Positions 46,320 to 58,591 of a DNA stretch of 64,000 nt are shown here, in pieces. The first letter of the stretch is position 1. Each line of letters begins with the position of its first letter. Position numbers and translations under genes: made by a program. The notes under the pieces are model-generated. The model searched no databases, was not told the DNA's origin, and worked only from the letters and a program-made list of their open reading frames with translations. Source of the DNA: Archegozetes longisetosus (lineage: Eukaryota > Arthropoda > Arachnida > Sarcoptiformes > Trhypochthoniidae); the NCBI GenBank assembly GCA_018873245.2, contig JAEMBT020000002.1, positions 2,014,001 through 2,078,000 of the forward strand, in the 5' to 3' direction.

Positions 46320-47831
46320 TCTGAACAGTGATTGCATGCGGTTCTATCTTGTTTTGAAAGTAACTATTTAAGTCACTGGTATGCTTGTACACCTAGTTGA
46401 CTCAATCAGGATTAATCAGAGTCAATTTCGTTCAACACTTAGGCTTCAGTTCATTCAATTGACGTTAAGACATCGATTAAACCTATTAGATTAAAAATGT
46501 TTATTGGTCCAAACTAGTTCATCGTAAGTTGTTTTGAGTAAAGAAAAATAGTAAAGTGTTGAACTTGAACAAAATAAAATGTAATTATTCTATCATTCGC
46601 GATCCATTTGAATTTGATCGGATTTTAATAGTCGATAAATTAAAAAAAAGCTTATGTAAATTTATAGTTTGCGAAATACTGTGAAGTACTCGGAACTTTT
46701 TTACTTAACTAATAATTTTCGTTAGAATTGCATTCACAAACGAGACTCCATCACAATGTAAGTCCTTTCCAGTTAAATAAAAAATATTAGTATTGTTATG
46801 ATTAGCACATTGAAATTGAAATCATTACTAGTTTAGGGTTTGCTTAAAATTCGCTCAATTTAATCGAAATTGATTTCCTGATAATAAAAACTTATTTCCT
46901 CTAAAGACCAATGTCTTGAAAAGTTCTTCGTTAAAATCAGTGAATGAATTATTTTAAAATGAAAAGTTGTATAAGTATTATGCGAGGATCTACTGCTATT
47001 CAGGTAAACAAACAGCTGATGGCCAAGAGCTGGAACGGAAGTAAAGTTGAGTTCATAATCGCCAACAGTGTGTATACTGTTGCTATCGAGTCCGAGTCTT
47101 GACAGGTGAGAAGATAGTTATTATCAAAATATATTGAGTTACTTGGTGTGCGATTTTTGACCAAATTAAAGATATCTTTGGGTGAAATTTGACGATTGTT
47201 AATTATATGCAGGCTCGTTAAGTTACTTTTATGAAGACTTCTGAATCAATAAGAGCCAAATCACGATTCGCTTTAAAAAATATTTTCAAAGTTTCCTTTA
47301 AAATCTTCACAACTTTCTAATCTTACATTAAAAAATAACGCTCTCGAATTTGACACCAGAAATACTTTCTCTGAAATAGATATAAGTTTGGCATCGGATG
47401 TGTAGAGTGAAACGAACCATCAACTTTTGACTTTAGGTCACCTAAAGACAAGTTGGCCATCGTAGATGTCTTTACTGGTGCAATAGAATTGTATGGTTTG
47501 TGAATGGCATCCACATGTACTTACGTCTTCAGGTTCAAGACATATCACGCCTTGCAGTTCACAAAAAGCAGCCGATAAAAAATCGAATATTAAAATCTCT
47601 AAATTGCAAATTCTTTCAATCAATAAAGTTTGATAATGAGTTAAACTTGAAATTATATTTGATGCTTACTTTCATTTTATTCTACTCTACAGCATATCGA
47701 TGTTGGGCTTCAATAGGTCACTTATTGATAGTAAGATAGTCGACAAAGTTTAGGCTTATCAGAATTAAGTAATTGAAGATCCGAATTTCAATAGTATTCC
47801 AATGGAAAATTAAAAATGTTTTGATATAGAC
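46320..47831. other. Mostly empty, with two weak coding hints
   Basis: An ATG frame at 46959-47102 gives 47 residues with balanced codon use (MAKSWNGSKVEFIIANSVYT inside). On the minus strand at ~47525-47655 a frame reads SSLTHYQTLLIERICNLEIL and then FCELQGVICLEPED up to a GTAAGT donor; an acceptor TTTCAG near 47375 would continue it as RKYFWCQIRERYFLM. Neither is recognised and neither is complete. Confidence 0.25.
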
Positions 47832-48541
47832 TAGTGCTGCGCAAAGTCTAGATTTGGCGTCTAAAGCTCTAGACTTTAGACTTCAAGTCTAAAATTTTGT
47901 TTAGACTTTAGACCTCTCGTCTAAAAAATCTTTTAGACTTTAGACTTAGACTTAATTTAAAGCTTTAGACTTAGATTAGACTTTTAGACCCAACAAATTC
48001 TAATAATTTGTGATTTTTGATGATATCGAAGGGAATCGATTCCTGTTTTTTCACTGAAATCTTTAGAACAAAACTTACATTCTATTCTTTTTCAAAATGA
48101 CCCCATTTGCATGACTTTCTTTGAGGTTTTTCAACACTCATCACTTTCTCAAACTGCAGCTTCATCCTCTGAATCTATTTTGAAGTTCTTTTCAAGTTAT
48201 AACTTATTGATAACTACAATAAGTTTAAAATGGTCTCTATGACCCAATCATTGAACTATTGTAATAAAAAGTTCAAAACATCGTGTCAAATAAATAAAAG
48301 ATACTATCTTTTGATTTTATATGACAATTCAATATATTAAATTTCTCAGAAAGTTGTTACTTTAAAATCTTTTTTGTTGAGATCTAAAAGTCTAAAATAG
48401 TTTAAGACTTCAGACTTAGACCTTTAGAAAACTTTTAGACTTTAGACTTAGACTTTAGGCATGGTCTAAAATTTTTTCTAGACTTTAGAAATAGTCTAAA
48501 GTCCAAGTCTAAAGTCCAAAGTCTAAAAACGCGCAGCATTA
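47832..48541. mobile_element. Non-autonomous hAT element with TCTAAAGTCTA iterons
   Basis: The ends TAGTGCTGCGC and GCGCAGCATTA are inverted repeats. ATATAGAC flanks both sides perfectly (47824-47831 and 48542-48549), an 8-bp hAT target duplication. Both subterminal zones (~47850-47990 and 48390-48530) contain many copies of TTTAGACTT, AGTCTAAA and TCTAGACTTTAGACTT. The middle is non-coding. The perfect duplication suggests a recent insertion. Confidence 0.9.
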
Positions 48542-49107
48542 ATATAGACCTATTATATGTGTACACTCGATTCAAGAAGTAGAGAGAAAATATTTCTGGA
48601 GATATCTATAAAGTATTTTACGCTCAAACACTACAAATCTGAATCATTGATAAAGTTTGAAAGTTAGAACTTAGCTATTATTTAGTTAAAGGATAAGCTT
48701 AATAAAAGCAAATTAATTAAAAATTTATGTTCAATTAATAATCAAGATGTTCTGGAACTAAAGAATCATTATTTAAAATGATTAAATGTAGTTCAGTTAC
48801 AGAAGTCTGACTAAGAATCATAGCCCTCTAATCTTAATAAAGATTCTACCGTTATGCCTTAATGTTTATACATTTTACACACTTCTTGAACAAATGTAAG
48901 GTATTTAAAATGAATTTCCTAAAGGAAGCACGAATAAATGATATCTTTTAAGACCCCTCGATGAGCAGTTACTATTCACTATTTACAGCATACTCGGACA
49001 TAAAATATTGACTCGAGTCTTGTTATTGTTTAAACTTAAAAAATGTTTTGCAGAAATTTTTCGAAATTCTATCACAAGAACTATATTACATGACTAACAA
49101 AATAATA

Positions 49108-49411
49108 TTAACGAATTACAGCAACGGGTCCGATTGACCACATTTTTGAAACCCTTTGTAGACACTCTGAACAGTTTTTGACATGTGAATCCAGTTTTTT
49201 AACACAATATTTGAACTCTTCGTCGAAGTTGAGGAATGTTTTCGGCTCTCCAATCACTGACATAAAAATCTGAGTCAAATCAGCAAAAAATTCCCCCGAT
49301 CAGCCAACATCGGAGAACATTATGGGATTTCGGTATTTCGGTACAAAATTAATTTTTTCTCGTTCAAAAAGCTGTAAACTTTTTGGCACAATATGCAGAA
49401 GTTTGGTCTGG
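49108..49411 (-). pseudogene. Unrecognised coding exon with in-frame TGA
   Basis: After a good acceptor (TTTTAG at 49412) the minus strand reads QTKLLHIVPKSLQLFEREKI, NFVPKYRNPIMFSDVG, a TGA (49300-49302), then SGEFFADLTQIFMSVIGEPK, TFLNFDEEFKYCVKKLDSHV and KNCSECLQRVSKMWSIGP, stopping at 49108. Composition is clearly protein-like on both sides of the TGA and the frame does not change. The C-terminal part looks helical. I do not recognise the family. A pseudogene or partial transposon/viral-derived gene is possible; the part after the TGA also has its own ATG (51 residues). Confidence 0.4.
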
Positions 49412-50862
49412 CTAAAAGAAGTAATTATTGTTCGAATGATTTGTATTAATAAATGAGATCAATCTCTTCTTAATGCATCTTAATGTAAATGTTTTGATTG
49501 ACCGCCTGACGACTGGGTCTAAGGTACGGTACCGAAACCGAAATAGAAATTGATTTCATTTATTAACAAAACTAGTATTTTGCGGCACTCCTTCGGCTTT
49601 GAAGTGATCTACAGAAAATATTTTCGGCTCATTTTCATGATTTTAAGAAAAATGTCACAACCCTTTCGTGTAGTAGTTCTTGTTTTGGTGTCATAATTAA
49701 TTAGTCACTAATTAAAATGAAATAAATTCTTTATGTTCAACTCTTTGATAAATGAGCCTTAAATGAGGTATTGCTTACTATAATATTTTTAATTATAGAT
49801 TCAGTTTTTTTGGCACCATAAATGAGTCTACTTTCTATGTCTGAATACGTTACATTTGTAATGCAATATTTCATAATAATTTTTTATTTCCTTATTTTTT
49901 AGGCAATCACTTTCCTGTGCCTTAGATCTCAAGAGGATTTGAATTATCACTATAGTTTTAAATTTTCAGAAGCCTGATTAATGGTATGAGAAATTAAAAA
50001 TATGTTTTAGAGCCTAACCTTTGCACAGTGCTTAGATTCTTGTTTCTAGTATGTTTAAGCTTATAGTCGTTCGATATGACTTAAGAGATTAGGATACAAG
50101 AAAATCTCTAAAAATGCTAATCAGTTCTTCCAATTTTTTCTCATCTGTTACAGTTAGACCCGATTAATGGTAACTGTGGCATTAGCCAAATCCGAATTTA
50201 TCATGACTCGACGATAGCTATGAATACTTCCAATAAGTTAGTTTAGCTACAAATTTTCAAAATTATTATTGACAAAGATTTCCCTCCAGATTTCTCGCCT
50301 GAACATACTTAAAAGACATAACTTTCTAGTTTACTGGAGGATTAGAGTATCATTTGTATATGTTTGAGGCTTCTACATCAAAATATCGCCCCAAAACTGT
50401 CGCCGCCAATAATATCGCCTTACAAATAATGTCGCCTGTAAAAATTTCGTTAGTATCACTTGATCCTGATGATAAAAAATCTAGCGAAAGATTGAAAAAG
50501 AACATATTTATGAATGGTCTCTTATCAAATCAATGTTTAAATAATTTATAGTTAAAGAGCTTCAATCACTAATATTTTCATTGCCTACTATGAATGAGGC
50601 TACTTGATCAAATGAAGGCTACATGATCATACTACTCGATTCATGTATTTCATGTGATCTTTTTTGTAGAAATTAGTAGATTTTGATCTTATCACTGACC
50701 TAAGGCAAGAAAAATGATTCATGCTCCTTAATTTTAGTACGTTTTAACGAGTTAATTATTGATGTATACAGTGATGAAGATCTATAAAATCATTCAAATT
50801 ATGCAAAAGTATTGTGATGTTAGTTTTATAACAGAATTATTGAATAATTAAGAAATTTGAAA
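49412..50862. other. Gene-free stretch
   Basis: No supported gene. At 50378-50440 a run of ATCGCC, TGTCGCC, ATATCGCC and ATGTCGCC motifs at ~15-bp spacing looks like transposon iterons without a recognised partner end. A 65-codon frame across it is probably chance. Confidence 0.45.
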
Positions 50863-51990
50863 ATGAATTTTTCAATATTAAAATTGCTATTATTTTATAC
50901 TATCAATGCTCATGTAGATGCTTACGATACGTCAAATCTTAAATTACTTCAAATAGTGCACAGACATGGAGACAGAACACCAATTAGTTTCTATAAGAAC
51001 GATCCCTATAAGGATAGTAACAAGTGGCCCGACGGTTTCGGAGAACTGACTCCAAGAGGGAAAGAAAGGATGTTTAAGTTTGGAGTGTATTTGCGTGATA
51101 GATATAGAGATTATTTGGGTAATACGCCGAAAAATATTTATGTTAGAAGTTCCTCTTCGAACAGATGTATTGAAAGTGCAGCGGCTCTCGTAGCCGGAAT
51201 GTACCCGCCAGAAGATCGATGGATTTGGTCTAAAAATGTGTCACTCGCAAAGAGTTGGCAGCCAATCGCTATACAAACTGTTCTCAAATCATCCGATGGC
51301 ATGTTAGTTCCAAACTCTGACTGTCCTGTAGCCGACGAGGCCTATGAAGAAATTATGAGATCTAAAGAGGTGCAAGACTTCATGGTATCTAATAAGGAAT
51401 TTATTGAAAAGGTTGGGAATAAAACAGGAGAAAAATATACGAAATTACGACAACTCGATTATTTATACGACACATTACACGCAGAAATAGATTTCGACGA
51501 ACCATTTGAACCGCCCAAATGGCTTAATGAGATAGGAAAAGACACCTTGCAAAGATTGCAACAGTTCGAATTGAATGCCTTCAAGTATGATTGGTCTTCG
51601 AAGAAAGTTCAGAGATTGAGATCAGGTTTAATATTAAAGGAACTAACAGAAAATATGCAAAACGCAACCAACTTGACAGAACAGAATTCAATGAAAAAAG
51701 TTTACTCTTATTCTACTCATGACACATTAATTGTCACTATTTTACAAGCTTTAGGCATCTATTCAGGTATTCCTCCTTCTTATGGGTCAGCTCTTCTGTT
51801 CGAATTGCATCAAAATAATGACGTGCGTCTATTCTATGCAGATGTGACGCCAAGTTTAAGTATCACTGAAATGAATCTAAAAAATTGTAGCTTCAATCAA
51901 ACTACTTGTGATTTAAGTAAATTTATAGATTCTGTTAAAGAGTTTATTCCATATGATTGGCACAAAGAATGCAATTCTCTTAACCATTAG
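50863..51990 (+). CDS. Secreted histidine acid phosphatase
   Basis: An intronless 375-residue enzyme of the histidine phosphatase branch 2 (lysosomal/prostatic acid phosphatase type), hydrolysing phosphate monoesters at acid pH. Residues 1-20 are a signal peptide. The catalytic motif VHRHGDRTP is at 32-40 with His35 as the phosphate acceptor. Arg95 in YVRSS and the proton-donor pair His286-Asp287 in YSTHDTLIV are present, so the active site is complete. PDGFGELTPRGKERMF is the usual substrate-side loop. Five N-x-S/T sites and paired Cys fit a secreted or lysosomal protein. There is no C-terminal membrane anchor. In mites and ticks such enzymes occur in gut and saliva (family knowledge). The ATG at 50863 was chosen over an upstream in-frame TTG. 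AATAAA follows the stop. Confidence 0.93.
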   Translation: MNFSILKLLLFYTINAHVDAYDTSNLKLLQIVHRHGDRTPISFYKNDPYKDSNKWPDGFGELTPRGKERMFKFGVYLRDRYRDYLGNTPKNIYVRSSSSNRCIESAAALVAGMYPPEDRWIWSKNVSLAKSWQPIAIQTVLKSSDGMLVPNSDCPVADEAYEEIMRSKEVQDFMVSNKEFIEKVGNKTGEKYTKLRQLDYLYDTLHAEIDFDEPFEPPKWLNEIGKDTLQRLQQFELNAFKYDWSSKKVQRLRSGLILKELTENMQNATNLTEQNSMKKVYSYSTHDTLIVTILQALGIYSGIPPSYGSALLFELHQNNDVRLFYADVTPSLSITEMNLKNCSFNQTTCDLSKFIDSVKEFIPYDWHKECNSLNH

Positions 51991-52435
51991 ACTTAAGGTT
52001 TTTAACTCTTCGACTGTTTTGTCAATCTTTTATTTAATTCAATCGAAGCATAAAATATAAGTCTTTGTGAAATGAATAAAAAACTAAACTTTTTAAACTT
52101 TATTATAATTTCAATTTATATGAATAAAGGTTAGCATAAAAGTATTGAAAGATGAAAAGATTTGCTTTTTACAAAATCTCGATCAAATTCAGTTAATGTC
52201 ATCCAAGAAAGTTGATCAAAAAAAGTTGATTTTATTGTTGGAAACTATTTGTTATAAATTAATTTTGTCGCTATGAAGTGTGTAATTTTCACTCATAGAA
52301 AAAATTTTATTTAGTAGAATTTTAGCTAATATTTAATCTAAAAGATCAGTGAAGTTACTACTATATTACTGAATAAGGTGAATGAACTTTCATTAAGACT
52401 TGGAAAATATTTGAGGAAAACATATGATTAATAAT

Positions 52436-52931
52436 CGAGGCGATACCGAAGAAATAGTACTCTGGATCGTTTTTATCACATGATCAGCATTTTTGAATAT
52501 AATGTAAATATGCGATAGAAAGCAGTCGATCATTCGATGGATTTATCAAAATCAACAATAATTGAATGACAAAGAGCAATAAGCGGTTATCTCCAGTAAA
52601 CTTTGTCGGATTTTATTTGAATTAAACCCTTCGGTTTGTATTTCATCCATATTAAAAGTCAGCACATATTTCAATGAAAAAATAAGAATTTATTGTTATG
52701 AAAAATTAACATTTTTTATTTAAATAAAACACTTGCGCAACTTTGAATGAGTTTTTCTCTATTTTATTTATTCAATGATAACTGGTTATTACCCTTGTCA
52801 TTCAATTATTGTTGATTATGATAAATCTATTAAATGATCGACTGCTCTCTATCGCATGTTTACATTACATTCAAAAATATTGACTACATGATAAAACGAT
52901 TGATAGTATTATTATTTCTTTTGCATCGCCA
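52436..52931. mobile_element. Foldback element, ~155 bp arms
   Basis: Arms 52436-52591 and 52777-52931 are inverted copies: TTTTTGAATATAATGTAAAT against TTTACATTACATTCAAAAA, and CAACAATAATTGAATGACAA against GTCATTCAATTATTGTTG. Spacer 185 bp, AT-rich and non-coding. Bases 51991-52435 contain the phosphatase 3' flank only. Confidence 0.8.
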
Positions 52932-53564
52932 CATTTAAACGAGTGGAGTATTCAGGATTTAGAATTTATTTGCTCCAGGATTTCAAAACTTTTTCGAATT
53001 TACATTGGACTCTAAATATTTGAGTTCTACTCTATACATCTAAAACCACAAGATATAAACCTAAAACAACTAATCTAAAAACATAAAACCGAAATAGACA
53101 TAAAGTCGAAAACATTATATCTCGGACACAAAATCTAAACCATACAATCGAATAACAAAATATCGATTGTAATATTAGTCGAATCAGAAATAACTAAAAT
53201 TTTCGACAGTTTAATATCTACAAATGCTTATTGATATGTTTGAAATACAAATAATAAGATTTAATCAGACCATTTTATATCCTTTAACTATTAACACATC
53301 ACAAATTTTATTAGATCTAACTGTTTCACATATTTCATACGTTTCTTTAATCACTTCTTAATATAAATGATAAAATGTTAATCAATTATTTTAGTGGGCG
53401 TTAGAAGTACTGAATACTTTGAAACTATTAACATATTTAACATTGAATAGGATTATATTTACCATATTTTAGAAGTGCCGTCTAGTTTGCAACACAATAA
53501 ATAGCTCTAGTTTCACCACTGTTGAGCCAACTTTAAGCTGTGAATTATAAATCTTATAATGATA
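52932..53564. other. Gene-free AT-rich stretch
   Basis: A loosely repetitive zone at 53030-53170 has ATCTAAAAC / ATAAAACC / ATCTAAACC motifs, possibly an old iteron field. No gene seen. Confidence 0.45.
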
Positions 53565-54052
53565 TACAGATTGTCAAAAATACAACTAAACTCAAATTTT
53601 TAGTACAATTTTTCTTTAATACAACGTATCGATTAGATGCAACTTATGAATAAAGTTTGAAATGGGTAAAAGAAAAGTTAACTTTTTAAGCATAATGTCT
53701 GAGATAAAACTAAAGTAGTATTTAAAATTGTGTTCTTGATAAAACAGAGTTTTTATTTATAAAACTTATTTGTTAGCTAAGTCTTGTGATCGAACTAGAG
53801 AAGAATTTGCTGATAAATTTAGTAAAGAGGCTGTATGCGACTATAATTGACATTAATAGTATTAATAAGCACATGTTGTAGGGAACGTTTCTAAACACTA
53901 TTTTGTATACCACATTAGATTAATAAAAGTTCACTTTGATAGATTAAATTTTCAGTATATGAGTAATTGATATTACTTGCGATTAAACTATCAATTTGCA
54001 AAAAGCCTTTAACTGCTTTATCTGAGTTTAGTTTTATTTTGGACAATCTGTA
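53565..54052. mobile_element. MITE family D, copy 2
   Basis: The ends TACAGATTGTCAAAAATAC and ATTTTGGACAATCTGTA are inverted and include the TA target. The interior matches 28636-29152 in reverse orientation over ~430 bp, giving two independent copies that define the family. Non-coding. Confidence 0.85.
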
Positions 54053-54137
54053 CAACAAAAACTCATACAATGCCAGCGAAATATGTTTCGATTTTATGTA
54101 CATTTCGATGAAAATATATTTCGGATAAAAAATTTTA

Positions 54138-54584
54138 ACGTATAAGTGCGCTTTAAATACGCGCGTATTCAAAACGAAACTGGACTTTTTTATTAACCAC
54201 AAAAAATAGTCTTAAACAAGCACCTATTTAAAGTGAAACACTAATAAATTCGCTTTAAATACGCACTAGATGACATATAATTTTTTGTGTTACTTTGAGG
54301 CACTTTATGTTATTTTGAGGAATAAGGATTTTAATTGAATTTGTTTTAACTTAATGGTCGATAATTAGATGTCAAGTTTTATTAAACAAAAGTATCAAAA
54401 TTCGTTTCAATTACATATGTTTATAATGTGTCATGAAAAGTGCGCGTTTAAAGTGAAACTGACTTTTTTGGAGCTGACCTCACTTTATGAGGCTTAAATA
54501 CGCACGTATTTAAGGTGAACTTCGCGCCCAAAAATAGGGTAGTTTCACCTTAAATACGCGCGTATATAAAACGCACTTATACGT
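54138..54584. mobile_element. MITE with ACGCGCGT palindromic iterons
   Basis: About 45 bp at each end are inverted repeats (AACGTATAAGTGCGCTTTAA against TATAAAACGCACTTATACGTT). The motif TTTAAATACGC, often extended to the palindrome AAATACGCGCGTATTT, occurs at both ends and several times inside (near 54250, 54445 and 54490). The CG-rich motif stands out in AT-rich DNA. No coding content. Confidence 0.8.
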
Positions 54585-55246
54585 TAGATTAAATTAACTT
54601 TCGATTTTAAAAATTTAGATCTTATGATTTAGACATTTTGTCTTTATTCGTTTAGTAGTAGACTCGTTTATTATTTTGTGTTTTTAATAATGAAGGGTTT
54701 TATCACTTGAGTTCTATAAAGCATTAATTAAACGCATAACACAACTTCGAGTAGTGTCACCTCCGATAATAAAACACTTCAAAGGAATAAATCAGATTTT
54801 AATTAATAACTCAGACTTAGCTTATAATTATAAAGTCCATAAAACACGAATTGTAAATGATTTTAACTTTTGTTTGTCATGTGAATTGCGCTAAAACATA
54901 AGTTGAATCAGATGTTTTCTTGTATCATTTCACATCAAAGGCAATAGTTTTATAGCTATGAAAGTGAACTCAAACGTTAGCTATAAAATACAAAAAATAA
55001 TAGTTATCTTTGGCTATAATTTTATTCGTTAGCATTTACACCATAGTAGCATCCATTTCATAGTTTATACCTTGCACTTAATAATATGTTGAACTTATTA
55101 ATCGAAATTAATGCTTATTGAGATCAATTTTTGATTGCATACTTATTTTTGAAATTAATTATTGAATTTGGTAATTCGGTTTTATTCTAAACAAGTTTGA
55201 CATTGATGTAAATGAAAACTCATGGATTAAGCTTGCGCTTAACTAA

Positions 55247-55636
55247 CGAGCTAACTTCACGACTTGTTAATTAAAAATGAATTCCGTTTAACTTTTAAGT
55301 GTTAGTTAAGGTCAAAACAAATCGAATTTAAAATTATTGGGTGCCAAGCACTTAATTCAGTACACAATTAATCTGTTTTAAGATTTTTTATATTTAACAT
55401 AAGGGCTGTTATATTGAACGCAAAGCATTTGCCAGAAAGCTCACTTTTAAGGATTTATATAAAATAAGGATTTGTATTATGCAATTACCTGAGAAGTCAT
55501 GTTAAAACAGATTAATTCTATACTAAATCAAGTACTTGACATCTAGTCATTTTATATTTGATTTGTCTTGACCTAAACTAACATTTAAAAGTTAAACAGA
55601 ATAAATTCTTAATTAACAAGTTGTGAAGTTAGCTCG
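55247..55636. mobile_element. Foldback of repeat C
   Basis: Arms 55247-55381 and 55502-55636 are inverted copies: CGAGCTAACTTCACGACTTG against CAAGTTGTGAAGTTAGCTCG, and ACACAATTAATCTGTTTTAA against TTAAAACAGATTAATTCTA. The right arm plus part of the loop also matches 6577-6795. Bases 54585-55246 and 55637-56432 hold no supported gene. Confidence 0.75.
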
Positions 55637-56432
55637 TAAGATGTTAGGAGCCTTCACATTTCAATCAATAACACCCAGTATATCCTATGTTTTGATACCA
55701 TTCATGTATATACAATCAAACATTACGATTAAGAGATGAACTTTTGTTTGATTTGTTTGAAAATTTATTCACTGCCTAACTTTTAAGAAAAATTGTTCCC
55801 GAATTTTGAATTTAGTTTTGTTTGCACAATTTTTATAGCAATGGCTAAGTCTAACTTAATTATATACCAACAAATCAGCTCAAAACTATTCCTTTAAATG
55901 ACAATCGTGTTGATTGAATGTATAGAATTATTGCTCAGTGGTATGAATTTTTCGGATTTCTAAGTTCATGCAGTTAATTAATTTTCAGACTAGGAGCTCG
56001 AAATTTTTTTAAACTTAGAAAATTATTTCTCACTTTTAATTTCATTTATTTACAACACGTGAAAATATTGATTAAAGCTATTAAAATCTCGATTTCAAGT
56101 GACTTTTCTTATACTATTAATAGTAAGAGTATTCGTATTATGCAAGATAATATTGATTAACGATCTTTAACTTTCATAGTTATCATACTTATTTTCTAAT
56201 TTAAATTCACTACAAGGAATACAGAATTTATTTGTTATGTGGGTAAATGACTAATGATTTGAAATGAAATAAAGCATCTTATTCTTCAAAATTGATGAGA
56301 TCATGTGTTCGGCCATAGCTTAGAGATGATCAGACATTTCAATCGTTTTCAGGAAAAACATCGAAATGATCGCAATTATCTTTAAGTAGAAACAGGTTAT
56401 AATCATTTATCTAAAAAAGAAAAAACAATTTC

Positions 56433-57656
56433 TTACTTCATATCCACGAAAATAATTGATAATAAAGAGTTTCCAACAATAAAACCCGACCCTTTGCTGA
56501 CCTACTCTTTCGATGAATGACATTAACTAAATTTTTTCGGTTTTAAATATAAAACGGTTTAAGAAATTTTCGAGATTTTCATAAATATTATGAATACCTT
56601 TAGTCGAATGCATCCAAATTTGGGATTTAATGGAATAGAAGCCATACATGAATTCAATAGTTTATAAGATTTATTTGCTTCCAAATGGACCGAAGAGGCG
56701 ATGTTTATAATTGAGATTAGTATAAAAATTAAGGTTAGAGTCAACTGTAGAGAAATTAATCTCAGGAATATATTCATTTGTCCGAAAAGCGTCGTGTACA
56801 ATAACATAATTATTATTATGACAAACAGTAACCAAAGACAGAATAAAAATTTGGACCAAAAAATATGGTTGAAACTGCTTACTTCAAAATATATTTTATC
56901 CAATGACCTAATGTTAAGAATAATTTTCGAGTAGTTGTAGATACAAATTCCTTCGAGGTTTTTATTAATTTGTTTAATTTTGGTTTTGACGTAATAACAG
57001 ATAATATAGAAGTAGACAAAATGCCAAATAATCGAGATATACATGTAATACATGAAAACACCCCATAGAATACTGTGAGGTATGCCATAAATAATTGACT
57101 CCTTTATTGAAGATTTAAGTGAACAACTTATGAAATAGCCCAAACATCCAAATGATGGCAAAACTATTCTATTCATAAATCCAAAGAATTTGACGGAAAT
57201 TTTGAATTTATTCAATAGTTTATAAATATCTTCTCTGTTCGTGAGTCCAATGCTTTTTGGCGAAACCAAGCCAGACATCATCTCAAATGGTTTAAGGTAT
57301 GATGGACTTATGTTATATTTGTAGTTGTAGTAATGAATAATTTGTGATATGAGGGAAAGAGATCCAATCGAAACCAGAAATACGTTTCCGTGAGTTTTCA
57401 TATCAACAAAGTAGAAAACATCTCCAATTATTAACTGAAACTTATGTTCAGTTACTTTCATAGACAGTAAACATTTGAATATTAGCATAATATTCATGAA
57501 TGAAAAGACTAGCGGATTATGAAATCTATTTCTTTTAATTGATCCGTCTGTAAATGGACATAAACCTATTTTATATAAATGAGTTCCCGAAAACTCAATT
57601 ACCAGATTTTCGGGTAAAATTTCTTCGAGTTCGAAGTCACTATCTATCGTATTCAT
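56433..57656 (-). CDS. Gustatory-receptor-like chemoreceptor (2 exons)
   Basis: Exon 1 (56598-57656) and exon 2 (56433-56501) are joined by a 96-bp intron (AAG|GTATTC ... GTAG|GTCAGC), giving 375 residues. Without splicing exon 1 runs on to a stop at 56559. There are about seven hydrophobic segments, no signal peptide and an acidic N-terminus (SDFELEEILPENL), as in arthropod Gr proteins with a cytosolic N-terminus. Near the end are SSVHLEANKSYKLLNS and, in exon 2, GFIVGNSLLSIIF, in the position of the last membrane helix. The final helix and Thr-Tyr motif of typical Gr proteins look shortened (ends DMK), so the receptor may be truncated or use another last exon. A decayed relative of exon 2 lies at 12190-12290. 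Ligand unknown. Confidence 0.65.
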
Positions 57657-58591
57657 TGATATTTTGAAATATTTTACGATTGATTAAAAGATTGAAATGA
57701 GCAATTGTTTATACACTTGAACTGAACACTTTTTAAAGTTTCGATTTTTACTATTCATTAATTTATGAGTTTTACTTATGCAAGTGATGAATAAGTATTT
57801 TCTATAACTTCTAGAACATTACTTTTTATGGTTTCATTGTGTGTCTTAAAGCTCAATTTGAAACTATTTTCAGCTATACTAATAGATTTTTTTCAAACAA
57901 AATTAATTTACACGTCATAGTTATTGAGAAACATTTTTAAAATAGTACGTTGCTCATTATTATATATAAAAAGCTTTAATGCTTTATTTTGGATATCGAT
58001 TTTTTTATACTTTAAGGTAACTTTTATTAATTTCAAATATTTAAACAGGTTCTTAAGCAAAAACAAATTTCACATAAATATTGATACATTTATCATTTTA
58101 AATGTGCATGATCTAAAATGTAAACTATTGGCTAAAACTTCTTACAAATTATTTCAACATATAAAAAGTTTAAAATTTTCACACATGATCTTTACGATTT
58201 TACTCTAAAGGCTTTCATTTATAATTAGTTTTTAAAAATTTTAATGACTTCTAAACGAGTACGAAATTATTGATAGCTCTTTTTTTGCTAGGAAGAGTGA
58301 CTCTTAGCAATTTGATTGACGTGATTGGGGATTGATCTCAAATGCAAACAAGGTGCCAGAACTCCTTCGGTTGCATCAGTGCACGCCACACTGAGGGGGA
58401 GTGGGATTTTTTGCACCTCGGGTAAGTTCAACATATCAATTTTTGCTTCTTTGAGAATGATACATTAAGTAAGTTACCAAGAGTCACTTCCTTAACAAAA
58501 AGAGAATTATCGAAAAATTCGCATTCGTTTAGGAGTTATTCAAATTTTAGAAACTACTTTTATATGAAACCTCCTGAATATAAGCTTACTT
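57657..58591. other. Gene-free stretch
   Basis: A Phe/Lys/Ile-rich frame at 57924-58208 starts on TTG and looks random. A GC-richer patch at 58325-58430 has no recognised structure. Confidence 0.45.

Noticed and set aside
57924-58208. Candidate membrane protein of 94 codons
   Set aside because: TTG start, no splice support, composition as expected for AT-rich DNA.
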